Assembly: GCA_030268105.1 (NCBI GenBank)
Contig: BSDZ01000017.1
Coordinates: 806,001 to 870,000 of the forward strand
Length of the DNA: 64,000 nucleotides
Reading direction: 5' to 3'
From: Volvox africanus
Taxonomy: Eukaryota; Chlorophyta; Chlorophyceae; Chlamydomonadales; Volvocaceae
Position numbers and translations under genes: made by a program
The notes under the pieces: model-generated
What the model saw: only the letters and a program-made list of their open reading frames with translations
What the model was told of the DNA's origin: nothing
Database searches by the model: none
Part shown: positions 9,780-21,436 of the stretch, piece after piece
Numbering within the stretch: the stretch's first letter is position 1
Layout of the letters: the number at the start of each line of letters is the position of its first letter

Positions 9780-9797
9780 ATTGTTCCCCCTCTAGAT
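9780..9797 (-). other. G1-1 polypurine tract
   Basis: The minus strand reads AGAGGGGGAACAAT immediately before the LTR start TGTTG. Same at 26127-26144 in G1-2. Confidence 0.65.
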
Positions 9798-9848
9798 GCA
9801 GCGTCCCGATGCATAAGAAGAGAGCAGACAGGTTGAAGTAGGACAGCG

Positions 9849-12800
9849 TCAGAGAGGTCCGTCCTTAGACTGTGTCCGCAGCCTAGCTTCATCAAGCAGG
9901 GGTTTCATGTCAGGGGTGAAGTTACATGCCGGTTCCCAGCTATTGTGCTCAGATGAATACCCAGACCATTTAACCAGGTACTCATGCACATTGCGCTTAC
10001 GCCTGCCCTTGCCAACACGTCGTGCACGGTAATCTAGGATACGTTCGACAGCATACAGGGTCTGCTTACCCGATAACCAGGTAGAGGGATTAGCTTCCGT
10101 AACAGGAGGGATGCTATCGTTAGCCTCAGGCAGAGTACCCCGATATGGACGTACGAGAGATACATGAAATGTGGGATGAATGCGTAGGTCAGGTGGGAGT
10201 TGTAACTCTACAGCCACCGACCCTACCATGCGTACGACAGGATAAGGCCCCACAAAGCGCGGTAATAACTTGCGAGACCCATCAGCCAGGGAACGAAGGT
10301 TCTTCGTGCTCAACATAACCAGCTGGCCCTTGGTGAACGTGACGTCCTTTTTGGACTTGTTATAATAGTCCATAGCCCGTTGCTGTGCAGCTTCCAGGCA
10401 AGCTTTAGCGTCAGTTAGTCGGGACACGAAAGACTTAGCAAACGTTTTTGCAGCTGGAACATTTACGTCCAACTCCCGCCAAACAGGCAAAGCAGGGTTA
10501 AAACCGTAATTCAGGAAAAATGGACTATTACCAACGGACCGGTTAGTAGCATTATTAATGGCAAACTCAGCAGCGGCTAGGTAGGTATCCCATGCAGTAG
10601 GGGTGCGTCCTGCAAAGTTACGGAGCATATTACCCAGGACACGGTTAACACGCTCTGTTTGCCCATCAGATTGGGGGTGGTAGGCGGTGGACAGGTTCAC
10701 CCGCATTCCTACCAGAGTCCCCAGGGCGCCCCAAAACTTACTTGCAAATTGAGTGCCGCGGTCAGATACCACGGACTTGGGGACCCCATGCAAACGTACC
10801 ACATTGTCGAAAAATAGACGGGCCGTTTGCTCAGCTGTGCAGGATGATGTCGTGGGGGCCAGGTGGACCATCTTGGTGAAACGGTCGACCAGGACCAGCA
10901 CGGCATCGTATCCTCCCTCAGTTTTGGGCAGCGCAACAATAAAGTCCATAGAGACGCTTTCCCACGGAGCGTCAGGAATAGGAAGAGGTTGGAGATGCCC
11001 ATGTGCTTTACCAGACTGGGCCTTATTGCGCTGGCACAGGTCGCAACAGAGGACATAATTTTCGGTGTCCTTAGCCATGCGGGGCCACCAGAATTGACGC
11101 CGCAAAAGCTCTAGTAACCGCGTGCAGCCAGGATGCCCAGCAAGAGGGCCGTCATGAAAACGTGAGAGAAGTTCACGACGTAATGAATCGTCGTTAGGTA
11201 CGACAATCTGACGGTGGGATCCTTCCGATCGGATCCATAAGCCATGCTCCTGTACCAAGTGCCCCGTGTTGTTGTGAATTGTGAACCACGGGTCGGCTGC
11301 ATAAGCCTGTTTCAAGCGCTTGGTAAAATCGGAGGGCACGAAGTTAGGTTTTGCCTGAGACCTACTCCGTGTGCTTACCGCCAGAATGGCTGCATGCAGT
11401 GAGGGGTGCCTACTGAGAGCATCAGCTATGTTAAGTGAGCCGCTCAGGTACTCCCAATCAAAGTTAAACCGTGCCAGGTATTCCATCCAGCGGGCCTGGC
11501 GTCGGTTAAGGGAGGGCACACCTTGCAGAAACGTAAGGGGTTTGCGATCAGTCTTGAGGGCAAAAGGCCGGCCCTCAAGGTAACATCGCCATTCCTTCAA
11601 GGCATGTAGGACCGCCAGAAATTCCTGTTCCCCAGTGGTATAACGGGTTTCAGCCCCCGAAAACTTCTTACTCGTATATGCAATGGGGCGTCCCTGCTGC
11701 AACAGAACTGCCCCCGTCCCATGTATAGATGCATCAGTTATGACCTCTACACGGAACGGCAATGAGTAGTCAGGGAAGTGCAGGATAATATCATCAGAGA
11801 TAGCACGCTTCAAAGCATCAAAAGCTTCTTGGCATGCGGGGGTCCAGGCCTCAGGTGACGAGAAGGCTCCCTTACGTGTGAGGTTTGTTAGCGGTGCAGC
11901 AATGACTGAGTAGCGCTCTATGAACTTACGAAAGTAGTTGGTCAGGCCCAAAAACTTACGCAGTTCCTGAAGGTTGGAGGCACTGGCCAATCCCGAACAA
12001 CAGCAGTTTTCCGGGGGTCCATCTGTATGCCACCCTGAGACACTATATGCCCCAGATACTCCACCTGTGGTTGTGCCCAGTGGCACTTAGAACGCTTAGC
12101 ATACAGCTGCTCACGCCGCAGAACCTCAAAGACCAGGCGGAGGTGTTGTATGTGCTCCTCACGGGTCTTTGAAAACACCAGGATATCGTCCAGATAACAG
12201 ATGACGAATTTGTCGATGTATGGCCTGAAGATGCGGTCCATGACGGCTTGGAACGTTGCAGGGGCGTTCGTCAGTCCGAAACTAAGGACGGTATATTCAA
12301 AATGGCCAAACGGCGTACGGAAAGCCGTTTAAGGGATGTCAGATTCTGCTATACGAATCTGATTATACCCCTGCTGGAGGTCAATAGAGCTAAAGAATGC
12401 AGAATCTTTTAGCTTATCCAGCAGATCATCGACACGTGGGAGGGGGTAACGGTTCTTAACTGTTGCGGCATTTAACCCCCTATAGTCAATGCACATTCTC
12501 AGAGTCCCATCCTTCTTTCCCACAAACAGAATAGGGGCGGAGTATGGGGATGTGCTTGGCCGTATCATACCTTTTTTCAGCAGCTCAGTAACCTGTCGTT
12601 TGACCTCGTCCAGCTCCAAGGGGCTTAGCCGATATATGGGGCGGGAAACGGGTACTGCACCAGGCACCAAAGGTATGGTGTGATCCACAGGCCGCATTGG
12701 AGGCTTACCAGGGACCTCCTGGAATATATCTGCATATTCCTGTAACAGGGCCTCAAGCTCAGGGTCAGTGGCATCAGCTGGGATAGAAGTTGCATTCAGG

Positions 12801-13918
12801 TGCAACTTGGGCCGTACTAGTAAAGCATGGGCCCCCTTGCGAATCATGCGAACTGCTGCTTTTCTGCCAACAACTTCAGGTTCAGTGTGCTGACAGATAG
12901 CAGTGGTTGCATAATTAAAGCAAGGCGCAGGTGTCATCTGATCTGGTGGCTGTCCGGCAGTAGTAAAGGGTACCTTGCAGACTAGATTCCCCTTGCGCAG
13001 GCGCAAAAATTTAGCCTCATAGTCAAGGACAGCCCCATACTGTGCTAGCGTGGAAGAACCCAAGATATACGTGGCAGCGTCAGTTAGCTCAGGCAACACG
13101 TATGGGCGGACATTTAACCTTAAAGGACCTGCAGATAGACGAAGATTAACCTGCCCCAAGATAGCCTGCTTACCCCCATCAGCAAGGGTAACTTCTGACC
13201 AGGAGCATGGGCTAGGTTTCAGGCCAAGCTGCGTAACCACTGATGCCGAAATGAAATCATCACTGGCTCCAGAGTCGGCTAGGGCGGTGAACGTACGACC
13301 TGCCGTACTTACGGTGATCAGAGGTACGCCAGCACCTATCAGGGCAGCAGCTTTAGGCAAGCAGAGAACTGAAATACAGGGTTCAGTCTCAGGCAAGCCC
13401 TCCTGAACCGATTTAGGAGCAGCAAACCAGACGTCAACAGAGTATGGGCTTCCAGGGAGTTGAACAACCTCACCTGCCATATCAAGGCTATGGAAAAGAG
13501 CCGTCCCTGGATTAAACCTTAAGACCCGTTGCATTCCCGACAGAAAAGAAGGGTTGCGTCGGGACACATACTCAGGCAGCAAGATGCATGCTGAGGTATC
13601 AGGGTGTTGACGTTTGCATGCCCTAAAGAGAGCTAATTGCTTCTGTAGCTCGCAGAGTGAAGAGGGAGTGAACAAGATAGTATGCCCACCCAAGTTAGCG
13701 GAGGATAGGGGGCGACCTTGAGGCTCAAACAGATTACAAAAGCCATCAAAGCCGGCACGGACAGTTCGTGCATCAAAAGAAAAACGTCTCCCTATCACCT
13801 GCTCCACTTGGTTTAAAACAGAGGGCAAAAGAGCCCGTACTGCACGGCACTTTGCTACCATCTGGCCCACAGCAAAGACCCCAGGTGGTGATCCCTCTAT
13901 ACCAACCTGGGCAAGTTC
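9849..13918 (-). pseudogene. G1-1 Pol: protease, RT, RNase H, integrase, chromodomain
   Basis: Pol follows the gag UAG in the same frame. Counting from the valine at 13870: an unassigned domain (about 1-150), protease with DSGAS (Asp199), and RT with [16 protein letters not shown] and the catalytic CYLDDILVF. RNase H follows (DASIHGTGAVLLQ), then an HHCC zinc finger (GHPGCTRL, CDLCQRNK), integrase with MDF, SDRGTQF and DGQTERVNR carrying the DDE triad, and a C-terminal chromodomain (EYLVKWSGYSSEHNSWEP). Two lesions: AAA to TAA after SDIP (about 12329-12331), and loss of one G near 11985 (GGAGG where G1-2 has GGAGGG). The last frame ends with TGA at 9849-9851. Confidence 0.9.
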
Positions 13919-13921
13919 CTA
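13880..13921 (-). promoter_or_regulatory. G1-1 gag-pol UAG readthrough element
   Basis: The gag stop UAG (13921-13919) is in frame with pol. After a 7-nt spacer comes CCCAGGT (13911-13905), an 18-nt loop, then the exact complement ACCTGGG (13886-13880). G2 has the same spacer and loop length, with CCCGGGT/ACCCGGG. This covarying A-U to G-C pair supports a real RNA stem. Gammaretroviruses and some plant viruses use UAG followed by downstream structure in this way. Function here is inferred. Confidence 0.7.
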
Positions 13922-15298
13922 GTGGTCCTTACCCTTATTTTTCTCCGCCCCCAGCATTGGGCAGGAGTCAACCCTATGTTGGTCGGAACCGCAACGGAGG
14001 CACATCCCATGTTGTTTACGGAAATGGAACTCCCGTCTAGTACATTTGAATGTGGTTAAATATTCCGCTAGGTTCTGCTTGGGCCCCTTCTTCTGCACGT
14101 GGCCCCCTTTTGGGGCCAAGTGCCTCCCCTGCTGTCCGCCGCCCCTCTTAGACTTACCGGCGCCCTTAACCTGCCGCGGCTGATCCTCGTGCCCGGTGAT
14201 GCCTGGACGAACGGATGCAGCCCGCGGTTTTTTGGTCGGGGGCGCCGGGGTCTCCTCGTCAGGGTCGTCGCAGGCCATGTCCTGTACCGACAGCATGTTC
14301 ATTTTGGGACGGGCCAGTTTGTCAGATTCCCGTCGGGCCAGTAACCTAAGTTCAGCTCCCAGGGAGAACTGAACCAAGTCTGTATATGACTTAAAGGTTT
14401 TACCCGACAGGTCAGTTGCACAGTCCCCACTAAGGTCGGATGAGAGGCCCTGCTGAAACCAAAACACACGCTCACTATCAGACAGGTCCGCAATGGGCGT
14501 GACAAGAGCCTCAAAGCGGCTCTGATAGGCAGAGACAGTTTCTCCAGGGCGCATGCGATATTTGCCAGCATTTAATTTCAGGCGTGCCTCAGTGTCACGT
14601 GACTGGACCTGGGGTGCAAAACGGACAAGCAGTGCTTCTAGCAGTTCCTCAGATGTATAAGAATCCCTTGCGTTAGTCCATTGATCGTGCCATAATCTTG
14701 CCGCGCCTTCAAAGGCAGTGGCCAAGAAAAGACGGCGCGTAGAGTCCTGTTGACCCCCACGGGCTGTGGCAAAGTAGTTCCTAACATTACGGACAAAGGC
14801 CCGTGTTAGAGGCGCAGCAACTCGTCCTAAATCAGAAAGCTTAACATCCATAGGGATATTCAGCTTAGGCACTGCGATCGCTATTTTTATCACCTCGTCC
14901 TCATGTCCAGTATGAGGAGGCCCAGGTGGCCTGGAAGAGGTGCCCGCAACAGCAGCACAAGTTGTTGCGGCAGCAGCGGGAGCCATCCCAGGAATATCCA
15001 CGGCACCAGGTGTCAAATGGTTTGACACTACAGCAGGGCCATGAACATAAAAAGGGGATGGGGCATAAATAGGTGATGTAGGTGCCTCAGGGGATGCTGT
15101 GCCGCCTTGCCTGGGAATAGGTGAAGGCTGGTTCGGAAGGTCGATACCACCTGCCACAGCAGCATTTGGTGGCTGTGTCAACCTAGAGAGCCATTCCCAC
15201 CTATTCGCTTGGCTAGCATTAGCAGCAATCCGGCCAACAAACTGAAAGGTGTTGGCAGCAAGAGCCGAGACAGCATTCGCTAAGTTCGAGGCTTGCAT
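13919..15298 (-). CDS. G1-1 Gag
   Basis: 459-residue structural protein expected to form the cytoplasmic particle and bind element RNA. The N-terminal part is Ala/Pro-rich. A Gypsy-type Gag core spans roughly 160-320 (FEGAARLWHDQWTNARD, then YQSRFEALVTPIADLSDSERVFWF). A basic stretch precedes a C-terminal CCHC zinc knuckle CLRCGSDQHRVDSC (CX2CX4HX4C). It ends KDH-UAG, followed in frame by pol. The frame is also open upstream of this ATG for at least 16 codons, so an N-terminal extension by splicing is possible. Almost identical to the G1-2 Gag. Confidence 0.9.
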   Translation of the reverse strand: MQASNLANAVSALAANTFQFVGRIAANASQANRWEWLSRLTQPPNAAVAGGIDLPNQPSPIPRQGGTASPEAPTSPIYAPSPFYVHGPAVVSNHLTPGAVDIPGMAPAAAATTCAAVAGTSSRPPGPPHTGHEDEVIKIAIAVPKLNIPMDVKLSDLGRVAAPLTRAFVRNVRNYFATARGGQQDSTRRLFLATAFEGAARLWHDQWTNARDSYTSEELLEALLVRFAPQVQSRDTEARLKLNAGKYRMRPGETVSAYQSRFEALVTPIADLSDSERVFWFQQGLSSDLSGDCATDLSGKTFKSYTDLVQFSLGAELRLLARRESDKLARPKMNMLSVQDMACDDPDEETPAPPTKKPRAASVRPGITGHEDQPRQVKGAGKSKRGGGQQGRHLAPKGGHVQKKGPKQNLAEYLTTFKCTRREFHFRKQHGMCLRCGSDQHRVDSCPMLGAEKNKGKDH

Positions 15299-15956
15299 AT
15301 TGTATGCCTGAAAGCCTAACAGATCGAACTGCGAGTGACTGTTCTGGCGAAAGGCAAAGCAAAGGCAAGGACCAGGGCCTACCCAACGCTTGGATGCCTT
15401 CGATGAACTTCAAAAATTTTGAAGTCCGCGCGTGAAGTTGATTTGCGATGGATCGGAGTGACTGGGCAGAAGTGCCGCTCCGAAGGGTCTGAGGTGTTGA
15501 CACTGCAGAAGCACTCACGGCGGTTGGAACAAACACAATACCTTTCAAGTAATAGAGATATATATGTATTAGTGAAAGCCGAAGTGAATTCACGAAGTCG
15601 ACTCCTCGTTGGATTCGATGCGAAGGTACTATCGAACCCGCAACTACAGGGATTCCTCAGCAAAACTGCAATACAAGTTCTAGATAGAAAGCAGTGTTGC
15701 AGGAAGATATTACCTAACAGAGAAGGCAGAATTGTCTAGGTCGCGAGCCACGTTGACCGCGACTAACTTAGAGATTGACTTTAACAGAAAGCACAGCCAA
15801 ACTCACAGAGAGCAGGTTCTAAGTGTCACTAGACTAATTTCGTGAATATTACAGACCGGTGGTAGCCGCAGCGAAAATGGCGGCGCTCAGCTCCTCAGGC
15901 AATGTCTCCATGTCCAGAGGGATGTCGGCAGGAGGAAGATCGTGGTCGATGTCCAT
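15219..15956 (-). other. G1-1 two-part upstream ORF, possibly spliced
   Basis: A short ORF begins at ATG 15956 (MDIDHDLPPADIPLDMETLP) and ends after ELSAAIFAAATTGL with TAA at 15851-15849. A second open stretch (15513 to 15219) encodes SAQSLRSIANQLHARTSKFL. GT at 15852-15851 and AG at 15515-15514 would join them in frame. G2 has the same two-part arrangement, with a similar ending (AVLDAAASGL) and the same splice phase. This may be the N-terminal part of Gag or a separate leader peptide. It is inference without transcript data. Confidence 0.4.
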
Positions 15957-16080
15957 TTATAAAAGGGCAGCTTGAGTGGCTTGAGCGCGTTGCGCGGTTA
16001 GAGTGGCTTGAGCAGTTACCACAGAAAGACTTGAGAAGGCTTGAACGATTTCAGCGGAAGACTTGACGAGACGTCCCAGG

Positions 16081-16100
16081 GAGGAACGGTCTCGCTACCA
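16081..16100 (-). other. G1-1 primer-binding site
   Basis: The minus strand reads TGGTAGCGAGACCGTTCC three bases inside the LTR end. The TGG start fits pairing with the CCA end of a tRNA. The similarity to the G2 site (TGGTATCGAGACAGG) suggests related primers. I cannot name the tRNA. Confidence 0.65.
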
Positions 16101-16103
16101 GCT

Positions 16104-16526
16104 TGTTGTATATGGTACCCACGAAGGGTGGTATCAAAAGATACCGGTTGTTGTGCCAGAGCCCGATTAAGTAGAGCCGCCGACTAGGTCGTACTTGAGA
16201 GACCATAAGGCCTCGAACCGGGCGTGACCTTCAGAGGTCACCACTACAACCGGAGATTCAGTGAACCAGGAACCAGATGTTCCACCATTTACCATTCAGG
16301 CGGTAAATGGCCCATTCCATACAGGTTATGGAGTAACCGACAGGTTCGGATGTTTCAGGAAGTCGGTTAGTATTGGTCGTCGACAGCCGAGACCAAATCC
16401 ACAAATCGAATGCCAGATGGAAACATGAAACAGTTAATATGATAATTAAATATATTATATTATAAAATAATAAACAGATAATTATTATATCTTAATGAAT
16501 TACCGAAATGCATTAAGGATACAACA
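16104..16526 (-). repeat. G1-1 5' LTR
   Basis: 423 bp, same termini as the 3' LTR, followed on the plus strand by the target duplication ACACG and then C1 RT sequence. Confidence 0.95.
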
Positions 16527-16531
16527 ACACG

Positions 16532-19011
16532 CTAGATTTGGGGTCTCCGACTCATACCCAGGTGGCTGCTCCATCCAAAGATCCTCCTTCAATTCCCCAT
16601 TCAAAAACGCAGTTGTCACATCTAGTTGGTGGATGGGCATCTTCCTAGCCGCCGCAACCGCTAGGAGGGCTCGAAAAGATGAGCCACGGGATGTCAGTGC
16701 AAAAAGCTCACCATAATCCACCCCCTCGCGCTGTACGAAGCCTTTTGCTACTAAGCGCGCCGTGAACCGCTCAACACTACCATCCTGGTTGCGCTTAACC
16801 TTATAAACCCAGCGACACGGAATCAGCTTGGTGCCAAGTGGGTTTTTTTTCCAAGGTCCAGGTCCCATTAGCCAACTGAGAGCTAATCTCGTCATCCATA
16901 GCCTTCTTCCACTCACTGGCCTGTGCCCCAGACATCGCTTCAGCATAGGTCTTGGGCTCAGACTCCCTGGTGGCTGCCGCCACATGGACCCGGCCTGTAA
17001 CTGACCTAGGTTCCTCATTGCGCCACCACTCAGAAGGCCGTTTGCGATCACGCACAGGATACCTAGATGCAAAACCTTCCCTGGCATCAGCAGCACCCAC
17101 AGATGGGCCAGCACCAGGTGAGCTCACTGAGGGGCCTGCACCCGAAGTATTAGCACCCCCGGCTGGGCCGTTACTGTTATCCCCGGAGCCCCCAGCACCG
17201 GGGGACGGTGATGCTCCACCCTGGGTTTGGGGGGCCGGTTCACAGTCATCCTCGTCATCACTGTCAGAATCCCAATTACCCGCAACTGGATTCTGCCATC
17301 TTACCGTTTTCTGCACACGACCAGCTTGCCTAGGAGATTGCAGACCAACATTCCGCTCATCAAAGGTGACATCAGTGTGCACAGACACTACATGGTTAGG
17401 AAACATGACGCGGTACTGGCCTGCATCGCCATACCCAACCAGGACACCCTTGCGGCTCACTGGATCTAACTTGTTACGCTTCTCCTTGGGAATATGAACA
17501 TATGCCGTACAGCCAAACACACGCAGGTGACTCACATCGGGCTGCTCCCCTAAGAAAGCTTCATAGGGGGTGCACAGCAAGCCGGAGACTGGTGAAACAT
17601 TCCGGAGATAATTCACCGTAGACACAGCCTCAGCCCACATGCATTGAGGCAGTTGAGACTCGGCCAACAGAGCACGCATCTTCTCTAACAAAGTCCTATT
17701 CAAGCGTTCAGCAGCCCCATTCTGCTCAGGTGCATACCCCACCGTAGGACCATGCCTAATCCCTTTCGTACGGAAAAACTCCTGCAGGGGACTGTTGATA
17801 AACTCACCCCCTCGATCAGATCGCACCTCCTTGACCCGAAAGCCACTGTATGTCTCCAGTTGATTCACCATAGTTACCACCTTGTCCTTCACCGCCTCTT
17901 TGGTAAGTGTAAAGGCTACAGCCGAAAAACCAGTGCAGTCATCCAGCAGAACAGTTAGGTAGCGAGAGAACCATTTGGTGTTGGCGCAGGCATTGGGCCA
18001 CAAACATCAAGATGAATAAGAGCAAGTGGTTGGGCAGCCTTATGCCCAGTGGACGGGAAGGGCCCTCGGCGCTGCCTCAACATCACACACGGCTCGCACA
18101 ACCCTGCATCTTCTGCACCGTTCACCGGCTCTGGGGCAAAACGCACCCCTGCCGCCATGCCTTCACCCACCAACCTCTCAAGATTACCCAGGCCAAGGTG
18201 TCCATACCGGCGGTGCCACAGGTCCCTTGACTCTGATGCAGACTTCCTGTGAGCAACTCCACCAAAAGGCTGTTCGGCCATTGACCTGAAAGCAGACCTG
18301 GGAATCAAAATACATGCTAGGGCATACAAATTTTCACAGCGCTTGCCCGTCAAGATTTTCTCACCATCCTTGAGCAAAGTGACTTCACCATTCTCAAAGC
18401 AGACTGACCCGCCCTTCTGGTCCAGGGCAGCAACTGACAGCACATTCGCAAAGCTGTCAGGAACAAGATACACCTCATGCACCGTCAACGCGGCCATGGT
18501 AACCATGGAGACAAGCCTCAGGGTCCCTACTGCTGTTCGTTAACACAGACACAGACACCATCACCTCGTACTTTTGAGGTAGACCCGTCAGCATCGCGTA
18601 CGCCATGTCCTGTTCACTGATGGCTTGGCCCACCTTCAGCAGATCTGTATGTAACTCCCGCACTCTTGAAAGGTACACCGGTAGGGCCTCTCCCTTCTTG
18701 ATTGCCAGCTTAGTATACTCCTGACGCAGCTGAGATCTGCGGGCATGGTTGTTGGCGGAAAAAATCGCAGCAAGGCCATCCCACGCCATCTTGGTGTTCG
18801 GCGATGCCTTGATGACCGGTAGATGACAGTCCTTCACATTCTTCACCAACAGTGTCTTCACTCGCTCTGATGCTGCGACCTCCACATCTGTAACTGGCTC
18901 TGTCAATAGAGCCCTCTTCAAGTTGTGCTCAGCACACAGGTTCTCAAACTGATAGGCCCATGTAGAGTAGTTGTTGAGATTGAGGGGTTCTGCCGACTTG
19001 TCCTTGCCCAT
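16532..19011 (-). pseudogene. C1-2 Gag, pre-integrase, integrase and proximal RT
   Basis: Counterpart of 1290-3769. Gag starts at 19011 (MGKDKSAEPLN) and runs to about 18510. The pre-integrase piece is 18506-17964, the integrase core and linker about 17969-16843, and the proximal RT 16850-16532, ending at the G1-1 insertion after GYESETPNLAC. The TC duplication near 17964-17969, the A8 run at 16843-16850 and the palindrome at the Gag deletion junction (18494-18508) are all shared with C1-1. A private change gives RFTARLVAKG instead of QFKARLVAKG. Confidence 0.85.
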
Positions 19012-19042
19012 GATGTTCGTGCTTATCTCAGAGCGCCCAGGC

Positions 19043-19055
19043 GGGGCTCATAACC
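19043..19055 (-). other. C1-2 primer-binding site, half-tRNA iMet type
   Basis: Same GGTTATGAGCCCC on the minus strand as at 3801-3813. Confidence 0.7.
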
Positions 19056-21436
19056 TGTTATAGTCAGCAAAGCGCCTGGCCCCTCCCTGGGGCGTATTAC
19101 TTGATCTGACATTCTTAACTTTATGAGTGTTGCTCATTCTCAACAAGTTCCACGCATATCTCGTATCCACTCGTATCCGCTCTACTGGCTTCTCGGTACG
19201 TGACTAGATGCATGTGCATGTTGCATGTGCATGATGACGGACGTGACGACAAGCCGCCAACATTTGCAATGTGGGAAAATACAGGTTGGCCGAGCCTTTA
19301 GGGCTTAATAGCTACGCTGCTTGGTCGTATAGTTTCACATGCATGCCGCACATCCTTCGCGGTCTTCTTTGGCATAGTTCCACGCACATCACGTATCCGC
19401 TCTACTGGCTTCTCAGATTCGTGACCAGATGCATGCACCACACGGTTTCGCCTTGACATGGTGCATTCGCCGCACTTCACGGAAATGGATGCCTTTCTCG
19501 ACTTCATGTCAATCCCCTTCATGTTAATCCATTCTCAACAAACCTTTCCAAGCCCTCCATTGCAAAATTGCGAGAACGTGAAGAGACAAGATACAAGAAA
19601 CAGAACGTGGATGGGTCGCATGTTGTGACGCGACATGGCATGTGGATAAATCGGCCGAATGGATTGGCGAAAGTTGAGAAGCAATGTGATGTAGGAACGA
19701 ACCGTGTAGAGCTGGACGTTTTGGAAAATAGCGACCGTTTTGGGGATAAGTAGTAGGCCACAGCCGAAACCGATCTCGCCTGCCGGTAGGAATGAACCAG
19801 AGCAAGATTGGATGCTACAACCGCTGCTGCTTACTGTGATGATGGCGAGCACAACGGAATCCAGCACGGCAATGATAAGCACGTACAGCATTTATACGAT
19901 GAAGATGGAGGACAACCACGACGAGAGCAGGGTTGACGCCGTGGACAAGCATGCTGAAAACCGATAAAACTAAACTGCAAAAAATATAAATGTGTAATTA
20001 TGTAAAATGCTGTAATTGTGTAAGCAATTTAGTTTTAGTTTTTCACCTTCTTCTGGTGTTTGAACAACTTGCATCTAGTTTGTGTATTTCAGTTGCTTAT
20101 TTTAAATGTGGGGACTTTCTCGTGGTAAAATGAACTTTAACTTGCCCATATAGTTCCTGTACAACTGAATATTTCAATTTCCGTCAAAACCATAAATCAT
20201 AATTGTGCCGGCTGTAAAATGCTAAACTGCTTGTATAGTCGCGTTTTTCACCGTTTTGAAATAGTTTTATACTAGCCAGTATATTGTGCGTGCATATATT
20301 TGTATAAATTGCATGTCAGTTCTTTATACTCAAAGTGAGGACTTTACTTTTGTATCAACGAAATAAAACTGCCCTCATTTGTACTGTACAGTTGAATATT
20401 TTCATAACAAAAATCAAAATGCCTTCGAAAAGTAAGACTGCTTATGTAACAGGAAAAGCAAATCGTCAGAACCATTCATCATGGTGCCGGCTGTGAAATG
20501 TAAAATGTGCTTTTGATATGGCTGTACCAATATAGCTTTTCATCGTTTTTAATTTCATTTTGAACTGCTTGCAACTTCTTGTGGTGTTTTACTGGAAATT
20601 TTCTCAGTATGATGGGCACTTTCTTGTGTTGAAACGAAATTTTACTGGCCCTTACTTGCTCTTTTGAATAGGGTAACAGATACGACGCGGATGAATTGAA
20701 AAAATGTTACAACAAAGGAAGGCACTAGCAGTGTATAGTTGCTTGAATGGAATAACAAACAATTAAGGAAACAAAGTATATGTAAAACCATAAGAAGGGA
20801 ACATCCTAGATTACCCAACAACTTGTACCAATGCCCATCACTATATCCCATTCATTAAGTATTTCCTGTATCTCTCGAACCATATGCGGCTACTTCCCGT
20901 ACTACTTCCCGTAGCTCCCATGCGGCTACTTCCCGTACTAGTACCTCCAGTACCTTTCATACACGGTTGTCTCTGGTGCTATCGGTTCACAGGTATCGGT
21001 ATCGGTATCGGTATCGGTTCACAGGTATCTCTGCCCTTACTATTCCTGTGTCAACATGCGCTCAGCATGGAGTGATACTCATGTTCAATAGCAGGAGGCA
21101 GATTGTGCTTCATGTGCCACTCTCCCGTACCCAATATTCTGTAGCATGGTGTTTCGTCCCGTCCATCTCCTCCACCCCCTCGGGATGAACACCATCATCC
21201 TCCACAAATTGACGTCACCTGACTGTGACACATGTCATGGTGCCCTGCGGCATTGTAGTCGTGATATCCATCTTCACTCCTCGAAGTTCCCTTTTGCCGT
21301 CATAGTTTCCGTCGTGCTCGCCATCATCATCAACATCATCATCAGCACCAGTATCACCCAATCTCGCTCGGGTCTTGTCCCTGACGGATCCGCTCTGTTG
21401 CTTGACCCAGCTCGTCCATCTTCTTGCTTGTGGGTG
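19056..21436. repeat. Spacer of unit A': chimeric Copia repeat, tandem repeats, LTR-edge piece
   Basis: Near-identical copy of 3814-6191, about 3 bp longer: chimeric gag/pre-integrase repeat (19056-19582), dispersed repeat (to about 19971), three diverged 250-270-bp repeats (about 19972-20661), the C3 LTR-edge piece (about 20662-20742), and the GGTATC run (about 20994-21018). No gene is seen. Confidence 0.6.

Larger units (their letters stand above)
9357..16526 (-). mobile_element. Gypsy (chromovirus-type) element G1-1
   Basis: Full-length 7170-bp element with two 423-bp LTRs, PBS, gag, pol ending in a chromodomain, and PPT. The ACACG target duplication is at 9352-9356 and 16527-16531. The LTRs differ at only one position that I noticed (TTG versus TCG near LTR base 88), so it is young. 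Pol carries one nonsense and one 1-bp deletion that the other copy, G1-2, lacks. Confidence 0.95.
8103..19055 (-). mobile_element. Copia element C1-2, split by G1-1
   Basis: C1 copy of unit A'. The left part is 8103-9356 (truncated LTR, PPT, RNase H, distal RT). The right part is 16527-19055 (proximal RT, integrase, pre-integrase, Gag, PBS at 19043-19055). Between them is G1-1, flanked by ACACG. Apart from the insertion it shares the Gag-to-pre-integrase deletion, the TC duplication and the A8 slip with C1-1. It lacks the premature TGA seen at 250 in C1-1. Confidence 0.85.

Noticed and set aside
13919..13921. UAG as a sense codon (variant nuclear code, as in some ulvophyte algae and ciliates) instead of readthrough.
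   Set aside because: UAG is found in frame only at the gag-pol border of both families and not elsewhere in their more than 1300 pol codons, and the C1 polyprotein ends in TAG. A downstream covarying stem fits readthrough better. The host code was not tested.
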